NCBI GenBank assembly: GCA_017521565.1
Contig: JAFXCE010000011.1
Coordinates: forward strand, 1 to 64,000
DNA: 64,000 nt
From: Clostridia bacterium
GTDB taxonomy: Bacteria; Bacillota; Clostridia; Christensenellales; Aristaeellaceae
Direction: 5' to 3'
This document shows, piece by piece, positions 43,047-53,148 of the stretch. Every line of letters starts with the position of its first letter. The first letter of the stretch is position 1. The notes beneath the pieces are model-generated. The model was not told where the DNA came from. It saw only the letters and a list, made by a program, of their open reading frames with translations, and made no database searches. Position numbers and translations under genes: made by a program.

Positions 43047-44363
43047 ATGAGGAAGAAAGTCATCCGGATCGCGGCATGGCTGCTTGTGCTGGCGCTGCTG
43101 CCTGCGCTCGCGCTGGCGGATCGCTTTGCGGTGGTCAGAGGCGGCAGGCTGAACCTGCGTGCCTATCCCAGCGCGGACAGCAGAAGCCTGGGGAAATATG
43201 ATACGGGCACATGGGTGATTGCGGGCAGCCCGCAGAATGGCTGGTGTCCCGTCAGCACGCTCAGCGGTAAGACGGGTTACATGTCCGCGAATTATCTGAA
43301 CTTTGGCGCGTATAACGGCGGCGCGACGGTCAAATACGCCAACGGCGGCTATGTCAACCTGCGCAGCGGCCCGTCCCTGTATGACGGCGTGGTGACGCGC
43401 GTGCCTTCCGGCTCCGTGGTGAGCATTCAGGGGCTTTACGGCGAGTGGTATTATCTTCAGGTAAATGTACTCGGACAGACGGCCTACGGCTATATGCATG
43501 AGTCGTTCCTTGATACCGGCATGACGACGTCCGTTGTCACCACCCGTAACGGCGGCGACGTCAACGTGCGCAGCGGCCCGAATTCAAAGTACGGCAGCAT
43601 CGGCCAGCTGGCTTCCGGCACGCAGGTGAACGTCCTGCTCAAAGGCAATGGCTGGTATATGATTTCTGCCAACGGGCTGGAAGGATTTATGTCCACGCAG
43701 TATCTTTCCGGCAGCGGCAGCACCATTGGCAGCAACACGGGCAGCACGACCACGTCGATGACGGCATGGGTCAACAATCCCAAGAGCACGCAGGTGCTCA
43801 ACCTGCGCGAGACGGCATCTCAGTCCGCGCGCTCCATCGGTCAGTATCGCAACGGCACAAGGGTCAAGGTTGTCTCCAAGGGTGCGACCTGGTGCGAGGT
43901 CTATGTCGGCACGCGCCACGGCTACATGATGACGCGCTATCTCAGCTTTGACGGAAACTACGTCGCGCCGAATTATCCGAGCTATCCAAGCTATCCGAGT
44001 TATCCGGGGTATCCGGGTTACCCGACGGTGACGCAGACGCCGGTGTATATCTATCCGACCGCAACTCCGACGCCGGTTTACGTCTATCCGACCTCGACGC
44101 CGCTGGTGCAGTATTATACGCCTGTTCCGCAGCAGCCGAGCGCCCCGGAGGATCCCAAGAGCGGCGACACGATCACGCTGGCGATCGCAGCAGGCGGCTC
44201 AAGCAACATGATCAACGTCTACAACGACGCGCAGATGACGAGCTACAAGGCGAGCTATCCGCATGGCACGCAGGCGATGATGCTGAAATACGGCACCAAT
44301 TCCTGTATGATCTATATTGGCGGCGGTGTAGCGCATGTATCTACGTGGAATGTGAATTACTGA
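43047..44363 (+). CDS. Secreted four-repeat SH3 protein
   Basis: 438 residues from ATG 43047 (an in-frame start at 42996 would put 17 residues before the signal peptide). Signal peptide ends LPALALA. Four bacterial SH3 domains (about residues 25-85, 90-160, 165-235, 245-310) carry the LNLR/VNLRSGPS core. A low-complexity Pro/Tyr linker of repeated YPSYP/YPGYP and TPTPVYVYP units (about 310-370) leads to a C-terminal beta domain of about 70 residues. Likely binds cell wall; the linker may span it. No catalytic domain is present. Confidence 0.85.
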   Translation: MRKKVIRIAAWLLVLALLPALALADRFAVVRGGRLNLRAYPSADSRSLGKYDTGTWVIAGSPQNGWCPVSTLSGKTGYMSANYLNFGAYNGGATVKYANGGYVNLRSGPSLYDGVVTRVPSGSVVSIQGLYGEWYYLQVNVLGQTAYGYMHESFLDTGMTTSVVTTRNGGDVNVRSGPNSKYGSIGQLASGTQVNVLLKGNGWYMISANGLEGFMSTQYLSGSGSTIGSNTGSTTTSMTAWVNNPKSTQVLNLRETASQSARSIGQYRNGTRVKVVSKGATWCEVYVGTRHGYMMTRYLSFDGNYVAPNYPSYPSYPSYPGYPGYPTVTQTPVYIYPTATPTPVYVYPTSTPLVQYYTPVPQQPSAPEDPKSGDTITLAIAAGGSSNMINVYNDAQMTSYKASYPHGTQAMMLKYGTNSCMIYIGGGVAHVSTWNVNY

Positions 44364-44381
44364 GAGAAAACATATGGGACG

Positions 44382-44412
44382 TACGGGGGATCTTCGGATC
44401 TCCCGTATTTTT
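44382..44412 (+). terminator. Terminator after the SH3 gene
   Basis: Arms TACGGG-GATC and GATC-CCCGTA around TTCG, tail TTTTT. Confidence 0.8.
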
Positions 44413-44475
44413 GCGCATGGATGCCTGTGGATGAAAGAAATAGTAAAAGCATACTGATTGATCCTGAAAAGCAGC

Positions 44476-44516
44476 ATAAAAGAGGTGTAATCCGGTTTGG
44501 ATTACACCTCTTTGCG
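44476..44516 (-). terminator. Terminator after metQ
   Basis: Perfect 13-bp arms (44481-44493 and 44499-44511) around a 5-base loop. On the minus strand it is followed by TTTTATG. Confidence 0.75.
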
Positions 44517-44605
44517 TATCTGATTAGCAGTATTCGAGGCCTTTCTGGCCGAAGAATACGGGTTTAAACCGCAGCGAAGCGGAAATGGAGACGGCCACGG
44601 GCCGT

Positions 44606-45394
44606 TTACTTGGTCGGGACGACGGAGGTGCCGTAGGTGTCCTTGATCCACTGGACCATCTCTTCGCTCTGGAGAACCTCAACGAGGGTCTTGAGCTCGG
44701 CGCGCTCGTCGCCTTCGCGGACGGCGATGATGTTCGGATACGCGATGTCGGAGGATTCGGTCGCGATGGCGGTGCCGACAACCTCAACGCCGGCCTGCAG
44801 CGCGTAGTTGGAGTTGATGATCGCCAGATCGACGTCGGCCAGCATGCGCGGAACAGCGGCGGCTTCGAATTCCTGAACGTCGATGTTCTTCGGGTTCTCG
44901 GCGATGTCCAGCACGGTCGCGTTGGTGCCAGCGTCGTTAGACAGGGTGATCAGACCGAGAGCGGCGAGCAGGTTCAGCGCGCGGGCTTCGTTGGTCGGGT
45001 CGTTCGGAACGGCGATAACGGCCTTCTCCGGGATGGTATCGATGGTGTAGGCCTTCTTCAGGTTGGAGTAGATGCCCATCGGCTCATAGTGGACAGCGCC
45101 GGCGGAGACCAGCTTGGTGCCGTTATCGGCGCAGAAGCTCTCCAGATACGGAATATGCTGGAAGTAGTTGGCATCAAGGTCGCCGGCGTCGAGCTGGAGG
45201 TTCGGCTGGACATAGTCGTCAAACACGACGACTTCGAGCTCGATGTCCTTGGCGGCGAGCAGATCCTTCGCAGCTTCGAGGATCTCGGCATGCGGGGTGG
45301 AGGAGGCGCCCACGACGAGCTTGGTGGCGGCGCTGGCGGTAGCCAGGGCGCAGACGAGAACGAGGGCCAGAGCGATGGTAAGCAGCTTCTTCAT
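44606..45394 (-). CDS. metQ: Methionine ABC transporter, substrate-binding protein (MetQ/NlpA)
   Basis: 262 residues. Signal peptide MKKLLTIALALVLVCALATASA. The mature protein begins TKLVVGASSTPHAEILE and shows DDYVQPNLQLDAGDLDANYFQHIPYL, the NlpA hallmark, then IAVPNDPTNEARAL. Unlike most MetQ proteins it has no clear lipobox Cys. AAGGAGAG precedes the ATG. It lies downstream of metI, separated by repeat R4. Confidence 0.92.
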   Translation of the reverse strand: MKKLLTIALALVLVCALATASAATKLVVGASSTPHAEILEAAKDLLAAKDIELEVVVFDDYVQPNLQLDAGDLDANYFQHIPYLESFCADNGTKLVSAGAVHYEPMGIYSNLKKAYTIDTIPEKAVIAVPNDPTNEARALNLLAALGLITLSNDAGTNATVLDIAENPKNIDVQEFEAAAVPRMLADVDLAIINSNYALQAGVEVVGTAIATESSDIAYPNIIAVREGDERAELKTLVEVLQSEEMVQWIKDTYGTSVVPTK

Positions 45395-45480
45395 GATGTT
45401 TTCTCTCCTTCTTTATGATGGGATTTGAGGTCGATATGTCAAGGCATCTATGCCTTGTAACCAAGAAACAAGTTTTTAAA

Positions 45481-45556
45481 CCGCTGCGAAGCGAACACAG
45501 GGTCCGGGGATTGGTCCCCGGCTGGGGTTTGGGGCGGCGCCCCAATGTATCCCCGT
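45481..45556 (+). repeat. Two-hairpin intergenic repeat, copy R4
   Basis: Head CCGCTGCGAAGCGAA, hairpin 1 CCGGGGA/TCCCCGG (45504-45521), hairpin 2 TTGGGGC/GCCCCAA (45529-45545), end ATCCCCGTTA. Inside the met operon between metI and metQ. Confidence 0.85.
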
Positions 45557-46210
45557 TACTCGCGAACGCGCTTATCGGTCTTGCGGGAGATGTACATGCC
45601 GATCAGCTGGATGGCCTGCATGAGGACAATCAGCAGGATCACCGTGACGAGAAGCACGTCCGTCTGATAGCGGTTGTAGCCGTAGGAAATGGCGATCTGA
45701 CCCAGGCCGCCGCCGCCGATGGCGCCGGACATGGCGCTGTAGCCGAGGATCGTGCCGGAGGAAATTGTTGCGCCGACAATCAGCGAGGTCTTGGCTTCGG
45801 GGATGATCACCTTGAAGATGATCTCCGGGATCGAAGCGCCCATGGACTGCGCCGCCTCGATGACGCCGGGATCGACCTCAAGCAGGGAGCTTTCGATCAT
45901 GCGGGCGACATACGGCGCCGCCGCGATGACCAGAGGCACGATCGTCGCCGTGGAGCCGTAGGCCCTGCCGGCGATCAGGCGGGTCAGCGGGATGACGAGA
46001 ATCATCAGGATGAGGAAGGGAATTGAGCGGAAGATATTGACCACCGCATCCATCACCCGGTAAATGAGCGGGCGGGGCGCAAGGCCCTTCGGCGAGGTGA
46101 GCACCAGCGCGATGGCCAGCGGCAGACCCAGCAGATAGGCGAAGAGCGTCGATACGGTGGTCATGTACATCGTATCTCGGATGCCGTCAAGCATGAGGGG
46201 AATCATCTTT

Positions 46211-46221
<11 letters not shown>
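45556..46221 (-). CDS. metI: Methionine ABC transporter permease
   Basis: 221 residues with five predicted membrane segments. GTG start with GGAGG about 9 bases upstream, overlapping metN by 11 bases. The ATPase-coupling loop is VIEAAQSMGASIPEIIFKVIIPEA. Seen: RSIPFLILMILVIPLTRLI, typical of MetI. Confidence 0.94.
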
Positions 46222-47218
<997 letters not shown>

Positions 47219-47325
47219 AATGCGCGTCTCCTTTCGGCGGCCTAGGCCGTTTATCCTGATCCGATTTGGAATATACCGTTTAGATGATGTTGCAGATGTT
47301 TTGTCATGTCGTAGTGACGTTGCCT

Positions 47326-47354
47326 ATTATAGCGCACTTTTCTTTCATAGGCAA
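47326..47354 (-). promoter_or_regulatory. Promoter of metNIQ
   Basis: Minus strand -35 TTGCCT (47354-47349), 17 bp, -10 TATAAT (47331-47326). No SAM riboswitch is recognisable in the 100-base leader. Confidence 0.7.
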
Positions 47355-47400
47355 ACATGATTAAAGTATGGTGTATCATAGAAAAAAGCTATGGAATGGA

Positions 47401-47429
47401 TTGAGACTGGCGGATTTTCGTGCTATAAT
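47401..47429 (+). promoter_or_regulatory. Promoter of the divergent LysR gene
   Basis: -35 TTGAGA (47401-47406), 17 bp, -10 TATAAT (47424-47429). Confidence 0.7.
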
Positions 47430-47471
47430 TAGGTGACCGTTACAGGGAATCGGATACAAAGGAGAAACGCC

Positions 47472-48386
47472 ATGACGCTTCAGCAGCTCAAATATGTCAT
47501 TGAGGTGGCCGAAAAGGGATCAATCACCGAGGCGGCCAAATCGCTGTTTATCGCGCAGCCCAGCCTGTCTGCCGCGATCCATGACCTTGAGGAGGAGACG
47601 GCGACGACGATCTTCGTACGCAAGAGCCGAGGCGTGCTCATCACGCCCGAGGGCGCAGAGTTTTTGGGCTATGCCCGTCAGGTGGTGCAGCAGGCGGCGC
47701 TGATTGAAGAAAAGTACATCGCCCGTCAGGCGGTGCGCCAGCGCTTTTCGGTCTCCACGCAGCATTATTCCTTTACCTCAAGCGCGTTTATTGAGCTTGT
47801 CAGCGCGCATAGCGATCAGGCGTATGAGTTTACGCTGCGCGAGGGAAAGACGTATGATACGATCATGGACGTCAAAAATCTGCGCAGCGAAATGGGCGTC
47901 ATCTATCTGAGCACGTTCAACGAGGCCGTCATCAGCAAGACGCTGCGCGAGGCCAATCTGACCTTTTCAGAGCTCTTTGCCGCACGGCCCCATATTTTCG
48001 TCGGGCGCAATAACCCGCTTGCCGGGCGTACGAGCGTCACTATGGCGGATCTGGTGCCGCTGCCCTGCCTGACCTATGAACAGGGCGATCAGAATGCGTT
48101 TTATTATTCCGAGGAGATTCTTTCCACGCTCAACCACGACAGGAGCATCAAGGTGACCGATAAGGGCACGATCATCGATCTGATGGTCGGTACCGATGGC
48201 TATACGATTTCCTCGGGCATCTGCCCGTCCTATCTGCGCGGTGAGGACATCATTTCCATCCCGCTGCAGGTCGACGAGATCATCCGCATCGGCGTCATCA
48301 CGCATAAGGATTACCGGCCTACGGCGCTGGGACAGGAGTATCTGGACATCCTGCATAGGGTGGTCGGCGATATGAAAAACGAATGA
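47472..48386 (+). CDS. LysR-family regulator (CysB/CysL-like), divergent from metNIQ
   Basis: 304 residues from ATG 47472 with AAAGGAG upstream. HTH: MTLQQLKYVIEVAEKGSITEAAKSLFIAQPSLSAAI (residues 1-36). Effector domain about 90-295 with FSVSTQHYSFTSSAF and YTISSGICP. CysB-type regulators sense sulfur metabolites. Divergence from metNIQ makes control of methionine uptake likely, which would replace a riboswitch. Confidence 0.85.
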   Translation: MTLQQLKYVIEVAEKGSITEAAKSLFIAQPSLSAAIHDLEEETATTIFVRKSRGVLITPEGAEFLGYARQVVQQAALIEEKYIARQAVRQRFSVSTQHYSFTSSAFIELVSAHSDQAYEFTLREGKTYDTIMDVKNLRSEMGVIYLSTFNEAVISKTLREANLTFSELFAARPHIFVGRNNPLAGRTSVTMADLVPLPCLTYEQGDQNAFYYSEEILSTLNHDRSIKVTDKGTIIDLMVGTDGYTISSGICPSYLRGEDIISIPLQVDEIIRIGVITHKDYRPTALGQEYLDILHRVVGDMKNE

Positions 48387-48456
48387 AGCCGCATCAATCA
48401 AATAAAGCCCGCCCCGAAAGGGACGGACTTTTTGCGCTTGATGGGGGCAGGTTCCA

Positions 48457-48828
48457 TTACTTTTTGTACTGCTCCATGTGCCGCTTGATGGCTTCAAACG
48501 TTTCATCGCTCAGATCGTGTTCAATTTTACAGGCGTCGCGCATAGCGGCTTCGCGGCTCACGCCCAGCAGCATCAGCATATTGGTGAGCAGCTCGTGGCG
48601 CTCATACATATGGACGGCAATGCGCTGGCCCTCCTCGGTGAGGAAGATGTGATTGTCCTCGTTGACAGTCACAAGTCCGTGCTCACGCATCTGGCGCAGG
48701 GTAATGGAAACCGTGGGACGGGAATAGGATAGATAGGAGCAGATGTCAATGGCGTGCACCTCGCTCTGCTTCTGAGAGAGAATGTAGATGGTTTCGAGAT
48801 AGTTTTCAATGGCTTCCGATACAGCCAT
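48457..48828 (-). CDS. DtxR/MntR-family metal-dependent repressor
   Basis: 123 residues from ATG 48828, behind a near-perfect GGAGGTGATC. N-terminal winged HTH (VHAIDICSYLSYSRPTVSITLRQMREHGLVTV) and dimerisation half with metal ligand residues (EEGQRIAVHMYERHELLTNMLMLLGV, ACKIEHDLSDETFEAIKRHM). No SH3-like domain. MntR-like length. Divergent from feoA, with dyads between, so it probably controls ferrous iron uptake. Confidence 0.9.
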   Translation of the reverse strand: MAVSEAIENYLETIYILSQKQSEVHAIDICSYLSYSRPTVSITLRQMREHGLVTVNEDNHIFLTEEGQRIAVHMYERHELLTNMLMLLGVSREAAMRDACKIEHDLSDETFEAIKRHMEQYKK

Positions 48829-48989
48829 GGGATCACCTCCATGATTCAGCCGCAGATGATTCTGTCGGACGGCTGTAATTGATAGTGTAACACATTCGGC
48901 TGCGGTAAACAACAGATCGACTGTTTTTTCGCGCAGCATGGTCTGGAGAAATTTTGAAATTGGCCCAGAAATGATATTGACAACCATTT

Positions 48990-49036
48990 GTTAGTGTGCT
49001 AAAATTCTGATGTTAGTTAGATTTAACAAACTTGCT
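48990..49036. promoter_or_regulatory. Candidate metalloregulator operators before feoA
   Basis: Dyads TTAG-TGTG-CTAA (48992-49003) and TGTTAG-6-TTAACA (about 49012-49029) flank the likely feoA promoter region. A related GTTAG-6-CTAAC dyad lies before feoB (49325-49341). Confidence 0.55.
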
Positions 49037-49049
49037 TCCGGAGGGATGA

Positions 49050-49265
49050 ATGATGAACCTGACAAACGCGCAGGAAGGCAAGGAGTATATCATCAAGAAT
49101 CTTGTAACCGACGATGAGGAGATGGACGCATTTCTGTTTTCTCTGGGCTGTTATGTTGGCGAACCGATCACAGTCGTCTCGCATCTGAAGGCGGGCTGTG
49201 TTGTGTCCATCAAGGATGGTCGCTACACGATCGATCGCCAGCTTGCGTCGGCCATTGAAATCTGA
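49050..49265 (+). CDS. feoA: Ferrous iron transport protein A
   Basis: 71 residues, an SH3-like domain: EGKEYIIKNLVTDDEEMDAFLFSLGCYVGEPITVVSHLKAGCVV. The first of two adjacent ATGs is chosen; CCGGAGGG lies upstream. Works with FeoB in Fe(II) uptake. Confidence 0.92.
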   Translation: MMNLTNAQEGKEYIIKNLVTDDEEMDAFLFSLGCYVGEPITVVSHLKAGCVVSIKDGRYTIDRQLASAIEI

Positions 49266-49324
49266 TAGATAAAGGCTTGTGCCGGTTTGCCGGTGATCTG
49301 GCAATCCGGTTCATTTTTGCACGG

Positions 49325-49341
49325 TTGTTAGTGAGTGCTAA
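49325..49341. promoter_or_regulatory. Dyad before feoB
   Basis: GTTAG-TGAGTG-CTAAC in the feoA-feoB gap, like the sites before feoA. Possible second repressor site. Confidence 0.5.
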
Positions 49342-49397
49342 CCAAAGAAAGGGCATATTCATACTGCCGGAGAAGGATATTAGAGGAGGAGACCACC

Positions 49398-51404
49398 ATG
49401 AGAATCGCTTTTGCGGGTAATCCCAACAGCGGCAAGACCACGATGTACAACGCGCTTACCGGAAGGAATGAGCGCGTGGGCAACTGGGCGGGCGTCACCG
49501 TCGAAAAAAAGGAAGGCGTCATCAAGAAGAGCTACTACGACGGCGGCGAACAGCTGATTGCCGTGGACCTTCCGGGTGCATATTCGATGTCCCCGTTCAC
49601 AGCGGAGGAGAGCATCACCAGCGCTTATGTCAAGAATGAACATCCGGATGCGATCATCAACATCGTGGATGCGACCAACCTGAGCCGCAGCCTGTTCTTT
49701 ACCACGCAGCTGCTGGAGCTGGGCGTGCCGGTTGTCGTCGCCCTTAACAAGAGCGATATCAACAAAAGGAAGGAAACCAAGATCGACGCGGACGCGCTTG
49801 CTAAGGCGCTGGGCTGTCCGGTTGTGCAGACGATCTCTACATCCTCCGGTCACGAGGGCCTGGCCGACGTCGTCAAGGCGGCGGTCGCGCTCAAGGGCAA
49901 GGGACAGAAGGCACCGTACAATCAGGGCGACGTCGACCTGACCAACAAGGCGGCGGTTGTCGAGGCGGACAAGAAGCGCTTCGAGTTTGTCAACAAGATC
50001 GTCGCCAAGGTGGAAACCCGCAAGGTGCTCACCAAGGACAAGAACTTTGACGATAAGATTGACGCTGTGCTGACCAATCCGATCGCTGGCATCGCGATCT
50101 TCGCCGTTGTGATGTTCCTCGTGTTCGATATTTCCCAGTCCACCTTCGGCCCGTTCCTGGCCGATATGCTGGTCGGCTGGATCGAGGGCTTCCAGGAGAT
50201 GGTCGCCGGCATGGTCGAGAATGCGCATCCCCTGCTGCAGGCCCTGCTGGTGGATGGCATCATTGGCGGCGTCGGCGCGGTCGTTGGCTTCCTGCCGCTG
50301 GTCATGGTTATGTATTTTCTGATCGCGCTGCTGGAGGACTGCGGCTATATGGCCCGCGTCTCTGTCGTGCTCGACCCGATCTTCAAGAAGGTCGGCCTCT
50401 CCGGCAAGTCTGTGATCCCGTTCGTCATCGGCACCGGCTGCGCCATTCCGGGCGTTATGGCCTGCCGCACCATCCGCAACGAGCGTGAGCGCCGCGCTAC
50501 CGCGATGCTCACCCCGTTCATGCCCTGCGGCGCGAAGCTGCCGGTCATTGCGCTGTTTGCCGGCGCGTTCTTTGCGGATGCTTCCTGGGTCGGTACGCTG
50601 ATGTACTTTGTCGGTATTGCGCTGATCTTCTTCGGTGCTCTGCTGGTGAACAGAATTACCGGCAACAGCAAGAAAAAGTCCTTCTTCATCATGGAGCTGC
50701 CGGAGTACAAGATTCCGTCCATCAAGCGCGCGTTCATCTCCATGTGTTCCCGCGGCTGGGCGTATATCGTCAAGGCCGGCACCGTCATCCTCGTGTGCAA
50801 TACCGTGGTGCAGATCATGCAGGCCTTCACCTGGTCCTTCGCGCTGGCTGAGGCTGCCGATGCCTCCATTCTCGCTTCCGTCGCCCGCCCGTTCTCCTAT
50901 CTGCTGATCCCGGTCATCGGCGTCGCCTCCTGGCAGATGGCTGCGGCCGCTGTCACCGGCTTCATTGCCAAGGAGAATGTCGTCGGCACGCTGGCGGTTT
51001 GCTTCGTTGGCCTTGAGAACCTGATCGACACCGAAGAGCTGGCCCTGATGGAGGGCGCCGGCGCCGAGGTTGCCACCGTGTTTGCGATCACCAAGGTCGC
51101 TGCGCTGGCCTACCTGATGTTCAACCTCTTCACCCCGCCGTGCTTCGCTGCGCTGGGCGCGATGAATTCCGAAATCAATGACCGCAAGTGGTTCTGGGGC
51201 GGCGTGGCGCTGCAGTTTGCCACCGGCTTCACTGTGGCCTTCATGGTTTACCAGATCGGCACCCTTATCACCACGGGCGCGCTGGGCGCTGGCTTCTTCC
51301 CGGGCCTGATCGTTGTGATCGCGATTGTCGCTTATATCGTCAGCCTGATCCGAAGGGCTGACGCAAAGCTTGCGGCGGAGTATGCGCTCAAGGGCAGGAA
51401 GTAA
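49398..51404 (+). CDS. feoB: Ferrous iron transporter FeoB
   Basis: 668 residues from ATG 49398 with GAGGAGG upstream. N-terminal G domain: G1 GNPNSGKTT, G3 DLPGAYSMSP, G4 NKSD. Then a helical GDI region and a membrane domain with about eight segments, including the Cys-containing GTGCAIPGVMACRTI and TPFMPCGAKLPV. Takes up Fe(II) under anaerobic conditions. Cluster with feoA and the Cys-rich protein. Confidence 0.97.
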   Translation: MRIAFAGNPNSGKTTMYNALTGRNERVGNWAGVTVEKKEGVIKKSYYDGGEQLIAVDLPGAYSMSPFTAEESITSAYVKNEHPDAIINIVDATNLSRSLFFTTQLLELGVPVVVALNKSDINKRKETKIDADALAKALGCPVVQTISTSSGHEGLADVVKAAVALKGKGQKAPYNQGDVDLTNKAAVVEADKKRFEFVNKIVAKVETRKVLTKDKNFDDKIDAVLTNPIAGIAIFAVVMFLVFDISQSTFGPFLADMLVGWIEGFQEMVAGMVENAHPLLQALLVDGIIGGVGAVVGFLPLVMVMYFLIALLEDCGYMARVSVVLDPIFKKVGLSGKSVIPFVIGTGCAIPGVMACRTIRNERERRATAMLTPFMPCGAKLPVIALFAGAFFADASWVGTLMYFVGIALIFFGALLVNRITGNSKKKSFFIMELPEYKIPSIKRAFISMCSRGWAYIVKAGTVILVCNTVVQIMQAFTWSFALAEAADASILASVARPFSYLLIPVIGVASWQMAAAAVTGFIAKENVVGTLAVCFVGLENLIDTEELALMEGAGAEVATVFAITKVAALAYLMFNLFTPPCFAALGAMNSEINDRKWFWGGVALQFATGFTVAFMVYQIGTLITTGALGAGFFPGLIVVIAIVAYIVSLIRRADAKLAAEYALKGRK

Positions 51405-51426
51405 GGCTTTTGCAAGGAGTACATAA

Positions 51427-51594
51427 ATGGTTAATCTGATTTTGATTCTGATTCTCGCTCTGATCGTTGGCGCGGCCATTGCCTATATCTACAAGGCGAA
51501 GAAGAGCGGCGCCAAGTGCATCGGCTGCCCGGACAGCAAAACCTGCTCGTCGGGCTGCGGCTGCTGCTCAGGATGCCGGAATGGCGGAAAGTAA
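51427..51594 (+). CDS. FeoB-associated Cys-rich membrane protein
   Basis: 55 residues: MVNLILILILALIVGAAIAY as one N-terminal membrane span, then a Lys-rich turn and a Cys-rich tail with eight Cys in 25 residues (CIGCPDSKTCSSGCGCCSGC). This is the layout of the FeoB_associated family always found behind feoB in Firmicutes. An AAGGAG site lies 10 bases upstream. It may bind iron at the inner face. Confidence 0.9.
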   Translation: MVNLILILILALIVGAAIAYIYKAKKSGAKCIGCPDSKTCSSGCGCCSGCRNGGK

Positions 51595-51675
51595 AGCGCG
51601 CCTGACGGGGATTTTATAGTTTTGAACCCGGAACCCCATTGGATTGCTTCGCATAGGATGATGCGGGGTGATGCA

Positions 51676-52440
51676 ATGGGGTCCTTTTTCTTTGCCGGAG
51701 CAGGCACCATGTTTACGTTTATGATGACCGTGCTGGGTGCAGCGGCGGTTTTCTTTTTCAGAAATCAAATCAGCGACCGGGCGCAGCGGCTGACCATGGG
51801 ATTTGCCGGCGGCGTGATGAGCGCGGCGGCGGTGTTCAGCCTGATTGTGCCTGCGGCGGAGCAGGCGCAGGCGATGGGAAAGCCGGCGTGGATGATCTGC
51901 GCTAGCGGCGTGCTGCTGGGCGCAGGGGTGATTGCCCTGATGGAACTTGTGCTTGGGCGCTTTCGGATGATCCGCAAAGCGGGAGAGACAAAGCAGCGCG
52001 CTGCGATGGTGGTTGCCGCCGTGACGCTGCATAATATCCCGGAGGGCATCGCCGTCGGGCTGGCATTTGCGCTGGCGGCGAATGCGGGCGGCGGGGCGCT
52101 GGCGGCTGCCGCGGCGCTTGCGCTGGGCGTAGGCATACAGAACATCCCGGAGGGCGCGGCCATTTCTCTGCCGCTTCGGCAAAGCGGTATGAGCCGGGGG
52201 CGGAGCTTTGTCTTTGGCGCGCTGTCGGGCGTGGTGGAGCCGCTTGCCGGCGCTGCTGCGGTGCTGCTGACGGGCGCCATGCAGGCGCTGCTGCCGGGGA
52301 TGATGGCCTTTGCCGCGGGCGCGATGCTGCTGGTTACGTTTTCGGAGATGATTCCTCTGGCGGGGCGCGGGCGCGACGGCGCGGCTGCGGCGCTGGCGGG
52401 GTATGTGCTGATGATGGCGCTGGATATCGGCCTTGGCTGA
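51676..52440 (+). CDS. ZIP-family metal transporter
   Basis: 254 residues from ATG 51676; ATGs at 51658/51661 and a TTG at 51622 are also in frame, so the start is uncertain. About eight membrane segments. The two metal-binding helices are clear: VTLHNIPEGIAVGL and VGIQNIPEGAAISL, with Glu/His/Asn ligands. Likely moves Zn, Fe or Mn into the cytoplasm. Placed behind the feo genes. Confidence 0.88.
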   Translation: MGSFFFAGAGTMFTFMMTVLGAAAVFFFRNQISDRAQRLTMGFAGGVMSAAAVFSLIVPAAEQAQAMGKPAWMICASGVLLGAGVIALMELVLGRFRMIRKAGETKQRAAMVVAAVTLHNIPEGIAVGLAFALAANAGGGALAAAAALALGVGIQNIPEGAAISLPLRQSGMSRGRSFVFGALSGVVEPLAGAAAVLLTGAMQALLPGMMAFAAGAMLLVTFSEMIPLAGRGRDGAAAALAGYVLMMALDIGLG

Positions 52441-52495
52441 TCTGCTGCCGGCGATAAAGAAATCGTCCAATTTGGCGATCGGTCAGCCTGTGCCC

Positions 52496-52524
52496 TTGCT
52501 TTTTCGGTGGCGAACGGGTATAAT
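52496..52524 (+). promoter_or_regulatory. Promoter of the DUF1292 gene
   Basis: -35 TTGCTT (52496-52501), 17 bp, -10 TATAAT (52519-52524). Confidence 0.7.
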
Positions 52525-52564
52525 AAGCGCAGCACGGCATACCGTGCGGACAGGAGGATTTATC

Positions 52565-52885
52565 ATGACCCCGGAACAGATGGAAGAGCGCGACGTCGTA
52601 GAATTTGTGGACGACGAGGGCAATACGCTTCTGCTGGAAGTGATGGATTATTTCTTCTATAACGGCGAGGAATTTGCCGCGCTGTGCGACGCGAAGGAAG
52701 AAGCGGAGGACGACGATTCGGACGACGATCCGGTCTATATCATGAAGATCAACAGCTTCGTCGATGAGAACGGCGAAGAGATGGAAGAGTTTGTCCCGCC
52801 GGAGGAGGAGCTGATGGAGAAGCTGATCTCCGTCGTGCGCACCCGCTTCATGGATGAAGACGGCGAGGACGAGGATGAAGAATAA
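52565..52885 (+). CDS. DUF1292 acidic protein
   Basis: 106 residues; ATG 52565 has CAGGAGG upstream. VVEFVDDEGNTLLLEVMDYFFYNGEEFAAL is the DUF1292 core, followed by two acidic stretches and a closing DEDGEDEDEE. In many Firmicutes DUF1292 genes sit next to the yrvM/RuvX-type genes; here they do not. Role unknown. Confidence 0.9.
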   Translation: MTPEQMEERDVVEFVDDEGNTLLLEVMDYFFYNGEEFAALCDAKEEAEDDDSDDDPVYIMKINSFVDENGEEMEEFVPPEEELMEKLISVVRTRFMDEDGEDEDEE

Positions 52886-52937
52886 GCGGTAACGCGCGGA
52901 AACACGCGGAGCGGAACATGTTCCGCTCCGCTTTTTC

Positions 52938-53020
52938 TTGGGACGAGGGAACGATAGGGCTGCCGCCCTAAGACCTGCCTGAGGGATATCTCCCTCAGAC
53001 TCCCTTCTTCGCTTCGCGCA
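52938..53020 (-). repeat. Two-hairpin intergenic repeat, copy R5
   Basis: Reverse orientation, nearly the same as R1: hairpin 2 TAGGGC/GCCCTA (52955-52970), hairpin 1 CTGAGGGA/TCCCTCAG (52979-52998), then the head. A perfect 22-bp palindrome (53010-53031) lies where it turns towards R6. Confidence 0.85.
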
Positions 53021-53060
53021 TGCGCGAAGCGGCGGTTTAAGGAATTGCCGCTTAAAACTG

Positions 53061-53130
53061 TCGCGCAGCGAAGAAGGGTCAAGGGATGAAATCCCTTGCA
53101 GGGGTATTGGGGACGGCGTCCCCAATACGT
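53061..53130 (+). repeat. Two-hairpin intergenic repeat, copy R6
   Basis: Head TCGCGCAGCGAAGAAGGGT, hairpin 1 CAAGGGAT/ATCCCTTG (53080-53098), hairpin 2 ATTGGGGAC/GTCCCCAAT (53106-53126). Ends 19 bases before the uvrC start, head to head with R5. Confidence 0.85.
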
Positions 53131-53148
53131 ATCTTCATGGAGGAAAAG

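Noticed and set aside
43975..44110. Possible CRISPR or DNA tandem repeat
   Set aside because: These are coding repeats of the Pro/Tyr linker in the SH3 protein, with irregular unit length. No CRISPR array was seen anywhere in the window.
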